DNA of 64,000 bases from Lasiodiplodia sp. COLG20 (Eukaryota > Ascomycota > Dothideomycetes > Botryosphaeriales > Botryosphaeriaceae), in assembly GCA_009801085.1 (NCBI GenBank), contig VNWV01000038.1:39939-103938 (forward strand), in the 5' to 3' direction. A program made the position numbers and the translations under genes. Each line of letters opens with the position of its first letter. The stretch's first letter is position 1. The notes under the pieces are model-generated. The model did not search any database. It saw only the letters and a program-made list of their open reading frames with translations, and had not been told where the DNA came from. Of this stretch, positions 33,687 to 43,684 are shown one piece after another.

Positions 33687-34595
33687 TCACGAGTGCCGCT
33701 CGACGAATGCCAGGACCTGACGGATGAAGTCCTCCGGATTCTCCTCGGCGATGTAATGCGCCGAGTCGCAGACGAACGCCGTCTCAACATTCTCGTACAT
33801 CTCGTCCAGCATCCACGCCGCCTCCTTCGCATGCAAACTGAGCTCGCCACTCAGACCCAGCGCCGGAACTCGACACTTGCCGTTCGCCATCAGCCACTCG
33901 CGGTTCTCCAACGCATCCGTCTCGAAGGCCCTGTACAATCCGAACGCACACCTCATTGCGCCGGGCTGCGAATAGTCGCCGACGTAGCGCTCGAGGTCAT
34001 CTTGGGAGATGGCTTGGGCGTTGAACGAGATCTTGTCGAAGAAGTGACGGAGGTAGACGTGCTCGCGGCCGGCCACCAACGCCTCGGGCAGGTCGGCTAC
34101 ACGGTGGAAAACGAAGTGGAATTGTTGGGGCATCATGGTCTTGTGCCTCTCATAGGCCTTGGTGCCCGGCAAGGGACACTCTCCCCAGATGACTGACGCA
34201 ACGTAGTCGGGGTAGCGGGACGCATAGGCGTGTGCAACCATGCCGCCAATGTCGTGCCCGACAACATGGATACTTTGGCGGATTCCGAGATGAGTGTGAA
34301 TGAGGTAGGACAGGTCTGCAGCCATGACCGACTTGGTGAAGGCGCCGTCCGGGCGAGAAGACTTTCCAGCACCCCGATAGTCTGGGGCGATCACGCGATA
34401 GCCGGCGCGCGCCAGCGGAACCAAGACATGGCGAAACTGGTAGCAAGTTTGGGGAAAGCCGTGGATCAAGAGGATGACCCCCCTTTCCGGTAACTCGGAG
34501 GGTGGAGGGGAGCAGTCGAGGTAGTGGATTCGCACGCCGGTACCGCCGATGGGGGCGATGCGCTCAGTCCAAGGTGGGTAACTTTGCTCTTCCAT
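33687..34595 (-). CDS. Alpha/beta hydrolase, epoxide hydrolase/haloacetate dehalogenase-like, 302 aa
   Basis: A single-exon gene of 302 codons. The fold is shown by the oxyanion motif HGFPQ (residues 45-49), the following APDYRGAGKSSRP block, and the nucleophile elbow VVGHDIGG with Asp115 as nucleophile, not Ser. An Asp nucleophile is the mark of soluble epoxide hydrolases and haloalkane/haloacetate dehalogenases. The catalytic His is likely His280 in CDSAHYIAEENPEDF. A cap domain lies between (FHFVFHRVADLPEALVAGREHVYLRHFF), with FF-containing sequence similar to fluoroacetate dehalogenase-like proteins. No signal peptide, so it is probably cytosolic. Epoxide hydrolase and dehalogenase activities cannot be separated here; the cap tyrosines that activate epoxides were not identified with certainty. 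Confidence 0.9.
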   Translation of the reverse strand: MEEQSYPPWTERIAPIGGTGVRIHYLDCSPPPSELPERGVILLIHGFPQTCYQFRHVLVPLARAGYRVIAPDYRGAGKSSRPDGAFTKSVMAADLSYLIHTHLGIRQSIHVVGHDIGGMVAHAYASRYPDYVASVIWGECPLPGTKAYERHKTMMPQQFHFVFHRVADLPEALVAGREHVYLRHFFDKISFNAQAISQDDLERYVGDYSQPGAMRCAFGLYRAFETDALENREWLMANGKCRVPALGLSGELSLHAKEAAWMLDEMYENVETAFVCDSAHYIAEENPEDFIRQVLAFVERHS

Positions 34596-35950
34596 TTTTG
34601 CGGCGCGTCAGGCTAACAACTGCAGTTCAAACTCTGCCCATTCGGTTTATATGTCGCCCGGCCACCAGGCGTGCAGGTGCTCAGCGTCATGCCCGGCGTG
34701 AGCCAGGTGTCTTCAGCGTCATTCCTCCTTTGCCCGGTAAGCAAATGTCTCTCACTGGCAGGGTAACAGATGACTGCTTAGAAATGGAGGGTGTCGCTGC
34801 GCAAAACCTGCTAGCCCGAGGGAGGAGGGCGATGACGCTGATAAGAGCGCATAGTTGGGTCCAGAGACGGGACCGATCGCCCCTCGCAGCGTAGCTCGTC
34901 CGAATGCGTTCCTGCGCAGACGATGGGCTGGAGGCTGGAGCGATCACAACGAGCGCTACTGGATGTCTGGGTTTTCAAGGGCTGTGAGCGGGTGAAATGC
35001 CGACCTCGTGACTGGGTCCTGCGGACTTTTGCTGGCGGATGGCGCTGCCCACGAGGAACAAGGCTCTGGCACGGCTGGGACTCAAGCCACAGCTCGAGCG
35101 CGGGATGAACGCCTCGACACGGCCTCGTGGAGAGAGAGAAAGGAAGGCAATCTGTTTTCTCACGGCGCAATGCAAGGTGCGGAAGAGGCAGTCACTCCTA
35201 CCTCCTACGTCGGGGAAATTCACCGGGCCGGCTACAAGCGGCGCGCTGGCATCCGCCCTTCGTTCCTTCCCTCTTCTGCCGCATCCTCCACCACCACAGT
35301 TCCTCTTCGCCTCTTCTCCGCCCCACTGCCGTCGCAGTCGCTCTGTATGCCGCAAAACTCATCGGCTTCTATCAGTTTCGTTCGTGCTACCTCATTGCGC
35401 CTGGCGTCGCACAGTCCTCCGAGAGCGGCCCACCACCCGCGCGTCAACATGTGATAAATCCTGCCCAGGCAGACCGCGGATTATCGACTTCAAGAACTGG
35501 CCCTCGTTTTGTGGCAGCCCATTAGACTTTCTGCCAAGCTTTTTTCTATCCGCGCCGATCAAGTCTGAGCCTTCTCCGTGCGGCCGTTTCAACGGCCATG
35601 TTGCCTTGTCGTCGATTCAACTCGTATCCGGCGGGTGGGCCGTGAGCATGGATCAACAGTGCAGATAACCTCAATCATTCGCGAAGGCCCACATAAAAAC
35701 GGCCATCCAGCTCTTCCGATTATTCCGCCGCGTCATACCAGCCCGAGCGGTGAGCCTTTGAACGTCATTGTCACCCTTTCGCTCGCTCTTCATGTTTTCC
35801 ACGTCCTCTCCCGATATTCGGCCCCCAATCTCTTTTTCTCGCTCGCCTTCTTTTTGCTCCGTAGTTCTGTATCATACCTCAATGCCATGGCTTCGCCAAT
35901 TCACTGTGTCCTTTGATTTTGCCATTGTTTCCCCTCGAAATCGATAAGAG
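34596..35950. promoter_or_regulatory. Divergent intergenic region with pyrimidine-rich promoter tract
   Basis: 1.36 kb between the alpha/beta hydrolase (-) and the aquaglyceroporin gene (+). The last 200 bp before the aquaporin start (about 35770-35880) are strongly C/T-rich on the plus strand (CTCTTTTTCTCGCTCGCC), as in many fungal promoters. No additional gene recognised. Confidence 0.5.
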
Positions 35951-38047
35951 ATGGAGGCCGACCAAAACACAAACTTGAGGGCTGAGGAAAGCGAGCCTCA
36001 CCAGCCCGATGCAGCCTCGCCAGCGGCGGACGACGACGCAAGTCATCCAGAGAGTGTAGCTACTGCCCCCACGACCGCCTCCGAGAGATCACGACCAAGG
36101 CCGATCCGTAGAAGCTCGACCCTGCCTTCTCAGCACCACAGATTCGACAGCGATGCCGGTCCCAGTAGCCCTTCCCGCCGGAGAGGCCATTCCGTCTCTT
36201 ATCGCGACCTCGACAAGTCACCATTTGGGATCCGCACTTCGATATCAAAAGACGAAAAAATTCCGGATATTCCAGAGGAGGGGACACGGGCATCCGTGAG
36301 ACACAGGGACGACGCGTCTTCTCGCAGCTCTCAAAGAAGGAGAAAGAATGAGAGCACTAGCCGGCCTCGGGCATCTACTGTGGCAAGGAGACCAACGCTA
36401 CTTGGGAATGTGCCGCCATCCGGCTTCACGCTGGCCGGGCCTGCGGAGCCAGCACCTCAAACGCACCAGCCATACGTTGACCCAGGCTATGCTGAGCTTA
36501 ACCCAGCATACGAGCAGCCGACGAATGCTCGTCCAGTCTGGGGTCTGGCAAAACCCCTGCCTCGTGTCGTGCGTCCCGGCATGGTGCCTACTCCTGGAAC
36601 TACAACCCCCACTGAGACAGAGAAACCACCAATCGATCCAGATATAGAAAAAGGTAGAGTGGATCAGACCCTGAACCTGGGCAGGATCTCATCCCATCTC
36701 AGAGATGCACGTGAGCAAAGGGAAAACAACTTCCTGGAGAGAATGGGGTCGAGGCTGTCAACGTCGGGTGCGGCGCTTCCTGTTACGAGGACCGAGTCCC
36801 GAACCAGCTCACGCAGGAGGGAAGGCTCAGAGGTCGAGCCACCACAACTCCCGTTGACACCTCTACCTGAAGATCCTACCTCGCCGCAATCTGAGGAGCC
36901 ACCGTTCTTACAGGTTCCCTCGGCGGATCGGCCCAGCCGAGTCTCAAAGGAAGAGGGCGGCTTTGTACCACACGACAGCAGATTCCCCGATGACGCCTCG
37001 AGTGCAGCTACCGAGATTGATGATGGTGTAGACTGGGTGGATGAGGACTTGGCTTTGATGCCCATCCGTACTACAGAAGAAATCCATAATCATCACACTC
37101 ACTGGAGCGTCATCAGAACCAGATATCGGGAGGAACTGGCTGAACTTCTTGCAGTATGAATGCCCCACGTATGGCGAATATTGAAGCACAGTTTGCTGAC
37201 TTTCTACCAGGTAATCGTGCAGCTCACCCTTGGCTTTTGCGCAGATCTTGCTTCAACAACATCCGGTGGCGCTAGCGGAGATGCTCTCGCTGCTAATCTG
37301 TCCTGGGGTCTTGCAACCATGATCGGGATTTACATAGCCGGTGGCATTTCCGGTGCTCATCTCAACCCAGCAATCTCTATAATGCTCTGGATCTACCGTG
37401 GTTTCCCTCTCCGAAAGGTGCCGCCCTACGCTTTCGTCCAGATTCTCGGGGCCTTCATAGCCGCATTGATCGCATTTGGTGTGTACAAAACGCAGATCCT
37501 CAAGTACGGCGGGACTGACCTGGCCGTGGGTGGAACAGCCAATGCCTTCCTGACAGGTCCTCGGAATAGCGATGTTGGCGTTGGAACCGCTTTCTTCACC
37601 GAGTTTGTCGCCACAGTCATCCTGGCCATCGCAGTCCTTGCTCTTGGTGACGATACTAACGCCCCTCCTGGCGCTGGTATGAGCGCGTTCATCATGGGTC
37701 TCGTCATTACCGTTGAAAGCAATGCCTTCAGTAACAACACTGGCTGTGCGATGAATCCATCTCGCGACTTCGGTCCCCGGCTTGCGCTTCTCGCCCTGGG
37801 CTACGGAAATGCTGGGTTCACTAGTGGATACTGGGTCTACGGTCCCTGGGCTGCCGCGATTTCCGGTGCCATTGTAGGCGGTGCGTTGTACGACATTGCC
37901 ATCTTTGTTGGCGGTGAGAGTCCGATCAATTACCCAAGGAGTAGAATAAAGAGAGCACATGTGAAGTGGAGGAGGAAGTGGGCAAGTCGATTGAGACTGG
38001 ACAAGGTTCGGAGGCGTAAGGCTGGCCAACTGAAAGGACAGGCATAA
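35951..38047 (+). CDS. Aquaglyceroporin (MIP family) with ~400-residue N-terminal extension, 679 aa
   Basis: Membrane channel for glycerol and/or water. Exons 35951-37153 and 37211-38047 join as ELLA+VIVQLTLGF to 679 residues. Residues 1-400 are hydrophilic, with many Ser, Arg, Pro and acid residues, and contain RRRGHSVSYRDLDKSPFGIR, typical of fungal MIP N-terminal regions. The channel follows with six helices. The first pore box is HLNPAIS (Asn453); the second is MNPSRDFGPR (Asn583), where Ala is replaced by Ser. Asp587 after the Arg is the usual mark of glycerol-conducting members. The C-terminal tail is basic (RKWASRLRLDKVRRRKAGQ). Long N-terminal extensions regulate Fps1-type channels; whether this one does is inference. 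It converges with the nitrilase gene, 142 bp away. Confidence 0.93.
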
Positions 38048-38189
38048 AAGGGGGAACGTTGAGTTTTGAAGTCCTAAAAAAAATATTCAGCAACGTACAA
38101 GGATGATTATAAAATCAAGAGGCCTTTCATTTCTACCTTATGGTTGACATCATCCACAAGAATCATTAACAGAGCAGACAGGACCGCAT

Positions 38190-39272
38190 CTACCCCTGTA
38201 TATCCGCCAACAACTCCCCAATCGACACCGTCTTCTTCTCCACAAACGTCCCATTCACCTTCGGCACGCCCGCCGGCCAAGCGCCCTCGATCTGCTTCAA
38301 CACGCCCCAGCTCTGCTCCCCATCAACATCATACGCCTCCCTCCTAAACGCACTCGCGTCCACCGACGCGAACAGCAGCGGCCGCTCGTCCCAATCCTCG
38401 TCCGCCTCGACGCTCGCCACCTCGGTCCCGTCAGCCGCGTAGACAGCGCTGTAGCCCACGGCCGCGAACAGCGTCACGGCGCCCGCGTTGACGGCGTACA
38501 GCCGCGCCGCCGCCGCGTTCACCTCGAGCGACTCCCACGACAGCGCGTCCGGATCGTTGGCGGATGGCATGTACGGAAACGCGGCGACGTGCACGTCTTC
38601 TAGCTGCGCTTGCTGCGGGAACGTCATGCTCGGGTGGAAGTGCTCCCAGCACTCGAGGAGGCCCCAGCGGCCGAAGTCTTGTTTTGCCACCGTTGCTGTA
38701 TCGATGACGCGGAAATCGGGGTCCCCGTCGCTCCAGAACGACCGCTCGATGCCCGACGGCCGCAGCTTGCGCCGCACGATCAGCGGCACGCCCGCTGGCG
38801 ATATCAGCGCTTGGCCCATGTAGATGGCATCGCCAGCACGTTCGGAGTACGCCAGCGCGAGGTAGACGCCGTGCCGCCGCGCGGCGCCGAGCAGCGTGTG
38901 CCACTGCGTGCTGTTGACGGCGAGCGACTGCGCGACGTAGTCGGCCGCGTGGTGGCTGGCCAGCCACGCCGCGTCGATGCCCTTGGGGTAGCCTGGGAAC
39001 CACAGTTCGGGGAAGACGACGAGGGAGGCGCCGGCGGAGGAGGCGGTCGCGATGAGGTTGAGGGCTTTGGCGATGGTGGCGTTGAGGGAGGGCGTCGTGG
39101 CTGGAGATGTCCAGTTTTTGTTTAAGAGGGGGGCGGGCCAGTTGGCCGGGGGAGCGCGGACGAGGGCGACGGTGAGGTTGGTGGTTGTGTTGGTGGTGGT
39201 GGTGGATGCGGAGGAGGGGGAGGGGAGGAGGGCGGTGATGCCCGCTGCGAGGAGGATGGGGAGGAGCTTCAT
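38190..39272 (-). CDS. Secreted nitrilase-family hydrolase, 360 aa
   Basis: A single exon of 360 codons. The start at 39272 gives a clear signal peptide (MKLLPILLAAGITALL, cleavage near SASA/SAST, residue ~22), while the longer frame from 39395 would bury it. The carbon-nitrogen hydrolase triad is complete: Glu89 in FPELWFPGYP, Lys169 in RRKLRPSGIERSFW and Cys208 in LLECWEHFHP. C-W-E-H is the signature of true nitrilases (nitrile to acid and ammonia) rather than amidases. SFWSDGD and AFPYMPS are further family blocks. Six Asn-x-Ser/Thr sites in the first ~120 residues fit secretion. Most nitrilases are intracellular, so the secretory signal is notable. Base composition is high in G+C like its neighbours. 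Natural substrate unknown; plant nitriles or cyanogenic compounds are possible but inferred. Confidence 0.9.
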   Translation of the reverse strand: MKLLPILLAAGITALLPSPSSASTTTTNTTTNLTVALVRAPPANWPAPLLNKNWTSPATTPSLNATIAKALNLIATASSAGASLVVFPELWFPGYPKGIDAAWLASHHAADYVAQSLAVNSTQWHTLLGAARRHGVYLALAYSERAGDAIYMGQALISPAGVPLIVRRKLRPSGIERSFWSDGDPDFRVIDTATVAKQDFGRWGLLECWEHFHPSMTFPQQAQLEDVHVAAFPYMPSANDPDALSWESLEVNAAAARLYAVNAGAVTLFAAVGYSAVYAADGTEVASVEADEDWDERPLLFASVDASAFRREAYDVDGEQSWGVLKQIEGAWPAGVPKVNGTFVEKKTVSIGELLADIQG

Positions 39273-39985
39273 TTTTTTTTTCCTTTTCTTCCCCCTTAGC
39301 CGTGGGACTGTTGATCTGGTCTTGGGATGTGGTCGGTTGTGTGCTTCTTCGTCTTTATAACGACCAGAGGCGGCGCGATTGGGTGGGGACGCCATGACGG
39401 TGCGCGCTGCCGGTTATGGTAGTACGTCCATCACCGGTGTAGATGAATTATGGAGAATTACGGTGATAAGTAGAGCTGCTAGTCAGTGTATCTTCATGAT
39501 CACGTTAGTATTTGTCAATTGAGGCCTATCTCAAGGCGATGCGTACTTACCGTTTTATAGTGCCGGAGTGTTCTTTCGAAAACTTGCCGACGATGCCGAG
39601 TCGGCGGCCCGACTGTCGGAGATAACGACCAGTAAACCGTCAAATGTAGAGTGTACTTCGCTCATGGAAGGCGAAGACGGAGATAACCGGAGGGAAAAGA
39701 GACGGCTTCTTTTGCCGTGTGGCAGAGATTTGACGGTATGATGGATGGGGAAATGTTAATTTCGGCCAATGCGTGCGGATTGGTCCTTGTGTGGTACTTG
39801 TTATGCTTGAAGAGGCGGAAACTACCAGAATCGGAAATAGTATTAGTTTTTCAACCTATAAATCTCCGGGAGTTGGTGGGTTATCTTCCAATTTCCTTGT
39901 TCTGGGAAAGATTTAATGCTGGTGGACTTACTGATATTTCTAATGAAACCGAATCAACGAGAATGGCAGAAAAGGTCTACCCCCA
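39273..39985. other. Intergenic; no gene seen
   Basis: 5' flank of the nitrilase gene, with a T-run at 39271-39280 directly before the start codon, running to the small zinc-ribbon-like ORF. No other coding signal. Confidence 0.5.
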
Positions 39986-40174
39986 TCAATTGGTCTTCGG
40001 GGTTGAATTGTGGTTGTATCCATGTTTGGACAGTGGCAGCGGTCCGTTATTGGATGGGCAGTTTGAACATGCGTGGTGTCCGCACTGGATGCAGGCGCGG
40101 TGGATATTCCAGTCATGTGGGTAGAACTCGCACCGACAACAGACCCAAAATTGTCCATCACGTCGATATACCAT
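39986..40174 (-). CDS. Small zinc-ribbon-like protein, 62 aa
   Basis: A short frame of 62 codons starting at 40174 (MVYRRDGQFWVCCRC); the frame stays open to 40240. The core is W-x-C-C-x-C, a loop, then C-x2-C-x-H-x2-C-x2-C (CIQCGHHACSNC). This Cys/His arrangement recurs in small uncharacterised fungal proteins and would bind one or two zinc ions. The C-terminal ~20 residues are polar and without pattern. No signal peptide is present at the chosen start. The gene could extend upstream by splicing. I rate it as real because six Cys and one His in this exact pattern are unlikely by chance, but no function can be given. Confidence 0.55.
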   Translation of the reverse strand: MVYRRDGQFWVCCRCEFYPHDWNIHRACIQCGHHACSNCPSNNGPLPLSKHGYNHNSTPKTN

Positions 40175-41483
40175 TGCGGAATAGAAGTAAAGTTTCCGAT
40201 AGTGAGTTGTGACGGACACGGCGGCGAGATGAAGTAGCAACCCCCGCTCTCAAACGTAACGTCTTTATAACCAGCTCCATGACTTGTTAGGGCTGTCTCC
40301 CTAAATGAGATTGCTGGAGAGAAAGCGGGTCGTCCAAGTCGGGACAATCCAGACGGACGTGGCGCAACTGTTACCGACGTGGATGTGTGTTGTCGTTGGG
40401 CAAGAGACCCGAAGGTGGAACCTGATGGCTTCACATATTCATGCAGAAATTTGATGCTTAGCGATCATAAGGTAGAATCAGCGGTCAATTTCCGGAAATG
40501 TCGTATATGGAAGTCCGCCTGCTGCTGCCTGTTGGTAATGTTTCCCGGAGGTGGACATGCTGTGTCCCCTGACGGATGGTGCGGAGCCGTCTCCAAAGCC
40601 CAAAGCCAGCCACCACATCGGATTGCCCTCTTCAGAAATATGTGTCAAGCTCTTAATGGCTGTATCTTTATATGAACAATGGACCCTGTCGTGCGGTCGA
40701 CGCAGACCCACATTAAGATTCGCGATGCTATACAGACAGCTTGGAAGGTGATGAAGAGAAAGAGAAGCCGGTTCCTGGGTATGTCCTGTAGAGAACCGAA
40801 TTCTCCTAGTGAGAATTCGTCTCCGCAACACTGGGGCAAGAGTATCTGTAGTGAGGGGTTCGGGTATTGGGTTACATAGGGCTGGCCGACTGCGGGGCAT
40901 GCAGATCAACGCTGAGGTCAATGGGTGGACGTGGCGATATAGATTGCGGCTCAGCACCGGCTGATTGGTCACTCGCGAATCTGAATGCGATGCATGAATG
41001 CCGATGAAGATCCTTCCGATTCGAGGACGATTGCTGTGCCTCACTTAATTCCGGCTTGCCGAAGGTGATCACGTACATCAGTAATCGGCACCGGCTTACT
41101 CGAAAGGAAATTACAACTGAAACCTGTTGACATTTGTGGTAGGAAAAATGTAACCCTAAGGCATGTAATTGGTTTGGAGGCATCCAAATAACGTAAAAGG
41201 TTGAATGCAAGGTTTGACTCCCAAAGTGGTTGCCGGTGGTAGCCCCTCACACTTTTCCGGCCTTTACTTTATCCCTTTTGGTTATAGATTTCATCTGCTC
41301 CATTCTGTCATTTCTCACACAAGTATGAATATCACGTGGTGAATTTGGTCAATGCATCAGAATGATCATTCATTTACAGCAAAATGTGAAGTATTTACTC
41401 AGAATAAAAGCCGTCGAGCACCTTCCCCTTCCGACCATCCCTATTCTTTTCTTTTTCCAGAAGCATCAAGTCGTGCTAACATC
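40175..41483. other. Intergenic; no gene seen
   Basis: 1.3 kb between the small zinc-ribbon-like ORF and the 3' end of the AA9 gene. Frames up to 188 codons lack motifs and overlap each other on opposite strands. Confidence 0.5.
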
Positions 41484-42179
41484 TTAACCAGACCAGACAG
41501 CAGGGCCGGGAAGAGTGTAGTTGGTAGGAACAGGGTAGTAGATGTTGATGAGGAGACCGGGGTCAGTGGCCTTGTAAGCACCGGGCAGGGAGACCTTCGG
41601 GCTGGGGCTGCCGTTGCCACCGTCGGTGACGGAGATCTGACCGCAGGAGATGTAGAACTGAGCACCATTCTCGGAGCCGGCGCTGTGCAGAGCGATGTGC
41701 TCGACACGGAAGAGGTAGTCGCCGGAGGGGAGGGACTCGGGGATGGTGACGTTGACCTGGGTCAGGCCCTGCGAAGGCCAACCAAGCTCGCCGTTGTTGA
41801 ACGTGGGGCCCTGGCCGTAAATCTTGAACCAGACGTCACCCTCACCCTTGAAGTCGGCGGCAGTGGTTCCGTCGGGAGCCTTGGCCATGTAGAACTGGAG
41901 GGTACCCGGGTGGGAGACGTCGGGGTCGACGGTGAAACCGAGGTTGTTGCCGGCCTTGACGGACAGAGTCTCGGTCGTGGGGTTGGAGGAGTCCTCGTAG
42001 CAGCGGATGTCCTCCGAGGTAACGTCGGTGACGGGGCCGTGCGAGTAGTGGTTGGAAGTCATGCGGACGTACTTCCAGTCCTCGGTGACCTCGCCCTCGT
42101 TGACAAGGGCGGGGAAGGTGTAGTGAGCACTGCTCAGGCTCGCGGCAGCGAGGGTAGCGAGGGTGGTAGAGAACTTCAT
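41484..42179 (-). CDS. AA9 lytic polysaccharide monooxygenase (secreted), 231 aa
   Basis: Copper enzyme that oxidatively cleaves cellulose or hemicellulose outside the cell. Single exon, 231 codons. The signal peptide is residues 1-18, and cleavage exposes His19 (SSA|HYTF), the N-terminal copper ligand. The second His-brace ligand is His90 in SHPGTLQFYMAK. The axial Tyr is Tyr176 in AQFYISCGQI, with second-sphere His165 and Gln174 in place. Cys60 and Cys179 fit the conserved disulfide. GPVTDVTSEDIRC, GDVWFKIY and PSGDYLFRVEHIALH are family blocks. The protein stops after the catalytic domain (213 mature residues) with no CBM1, and ends GPAVWSG. Cleavage position (C1 or C4) cannot be told. The upstream region has candidate XlnR and CreA sites. 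Confidence 0.95.
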   Translation of the reverse strand: MKFSTTLATLAAASLSSAHYTFPALVNEGEVTEDWKYVRMTSNHYSHGPVTDVTSEDIRCYEDSSNPTTETLSVKAGNNLGFTVDPDVSHPGTLQFYMAKAPDGTTAADFKGEGDVWFKIYGQGPTFNNGELGWPSQGLTQVNVTIPESLPSGDYLFRVEHIALHSAGSENGAQFYISCGQISVTDGGNGSPSPKVSLPGAYKATDPGLLINIYYPVPTNYTLPGPAVWSG

Positions 42180-42292
42180 GTTGACTTTGGAGGGTCGAAG
42201 GAACGAATGGAAGATGGCTTGTAAATGGTAATGATCGAATCTGAGCTTGTGTCCAGCACTGAAGAGCCAAGAAGGGTGCGGACGAGGGCGGC

Positions 42293-42299
42293 TTTTAAA
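42293..42299 (-). promoter_or_regulatory. TATA-like element of the AA9 gene
   Basis: TTTAAAA on the minus strand, about 115 bp before the start codon at 42179. Confidence 0.45.
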
Positions 42300-42352
42300 G
42301 TCGAACGGTCCCCGAAACGCGATATATTCGGCATTATCGAGGTGTGTCCTTT

Positions 42353-42358
42353 CCCCGC
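42353..42358 (-). promoter_or_regulatory. Candidate CreA site (SYGGRG) upstream of AA9 gene
   Basis: GCGGGG on the minus strand, about 175 bp upstream of the AA9 start. CreA mediates carbon catabolite repression of cellulolytic genes. The motif is short and could be chance. Confidence 0.4.
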
Positions 42359-42407
42359 TGTCATTTCCCTCTTTGGACGTTTTTGCTTCACGGTCAGACG
42401 TTCCGGC

Positions 42408-42414
42408 GGCTAAA
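42408..42414 (+). promoter_or_regulatory. Candidate XlnR/Xyr1 site GGCTAAA upstream of AA9 gene
   Basis: GGCTAAA on the plus strand ~230 bp upstream of the AA9 start; a second GGCTAA lies at 42496-42501. XlnR activates cellulase and xylanase genes through GGCTAA-type sites in either orientation. Confidence 0.45.
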
Positions 42415-43684
42415 AGTGGCCCTTCATTGCTGGATCTCCGAGCGCCGAAGGCCGAGGGGGAAACAGTAGGCGATACCCCTTGTCGCTATACCTTGGGCTA
42501 AGCTTTCATGGCATTTCTTGGTGGTCGAGAACACGCCCATGGGTGACCAATACTGGGTTTGCCGAACCTATGAAACAGGAGCTGTTGGTACGCATAAGTT
42601 TTGGAACGAAGATCTCTGGATGGAAATGAAACTTCGCTGCGAAATGTGGGGCTGCCGTTTCAATGCTGTATCAACAGAAGAGTTCGGGAAGAGGCATAGA
42701 GGTACGCTATTGGAGCGTCAACTAGGCGAAGCTTTCATTTAGGGGGCATGGGACAAGTTGTGGACGGAAATAGATGAGCCGTTTCAATGCCCGGGATCTC
42801 TGACATCAGTGCCGTCGTGCCGTCCCGGCTTGTCGGCTCCCTTTCCCGGCACTATTGAATTGTATATAAGTCTCCAAGCGACGCTATCACGCGCCGCGCG
42901 TTGCATCCCATCGGGCGAGTGGAGTTCGAAAGCAGTTGAATTCAATATTGTTGCGATGATGTTATGGTGTTGAAACATTAGGCAAGAGCGAGCGCTCAGG
43001 GTTGAGTGGGAAAACTTCGGGGGCAGTTTGGCATTTGAATGTCATGACCGATTTTGATCCGATCTCAGGCTGAGGCTGCGGCCACTACTTTACACAGTAA
43101 ACGAGGCATGCAGTTGCTCTTCCAACGCGTCTTCCAACAATTTCACTGGCCAAACAACACACACGTGTCGCAAACCAATCATCCTGTCTGAACGACATTG
43201 CCACAGCGCGAGTTCAACAACCACGCACCTGTCAGCTTGATCAGCCTTGTGGAGCCCCAGAAAGAGCTTGGTTTGACGAAGCAAGAAGCGGGTAACCGCA
43301 ACCGCCAGTTGCAACGACATGCGTTGAAGGTCCTCACCAGTCATGTCGCAATTCGCCGTTTAGAGTGACCGGAAAGATTTATTCACGTGAAAATACGCAA
43401 ACGAAGTCTGGGCAACGTTGTACCAGCGAGCTTTGTCACCGTTAACAAAGGCAACTGAACTACCACCGCGAACAGCGCTTTCCTCACCTACCGAGACGAC
43501 GCAGCACCGCCCAACACCAAAATTCTCCTCTAAACCTGTGAAAGTAAGTGAAATCCATCTTCTCTGACTGCCTCGCACTCCACACATTCTTACCATGGCT
43601 CTTAGAATTCTTCCGGGAAACCCTTTCAAACGCAACACTCGCCCACCATTTGTCTTTCACTACAGAGCACCCTTCTTTTTCCTC

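Larger units (their letters stand above)
42180..43684. other. Divergent intergenic region, 1.5 kb
   Basis: Promoter of the AA9 gene (elements listed separately) and of the DUF2293 gene. A CCAAT box lies at 42547-42551 on the plus strand. Frames of 60-100 codons show no recognisable motif. The frame of the DUF2293 gene is open back to an ATG at 43595. Confidence 0.5.

Noticed and set aside
38431..39125. Frames of 170-190 codons in other phases over the nitrilase gene
   Set aside because: GC-driven shadows; the nitrilase triad is fully in the called frame.
42518..42742. 74-codon plus-strand frame upstream of the AA9 gene
   Set aside because: No motif; overlaps the AA9 promoter; likely chance.
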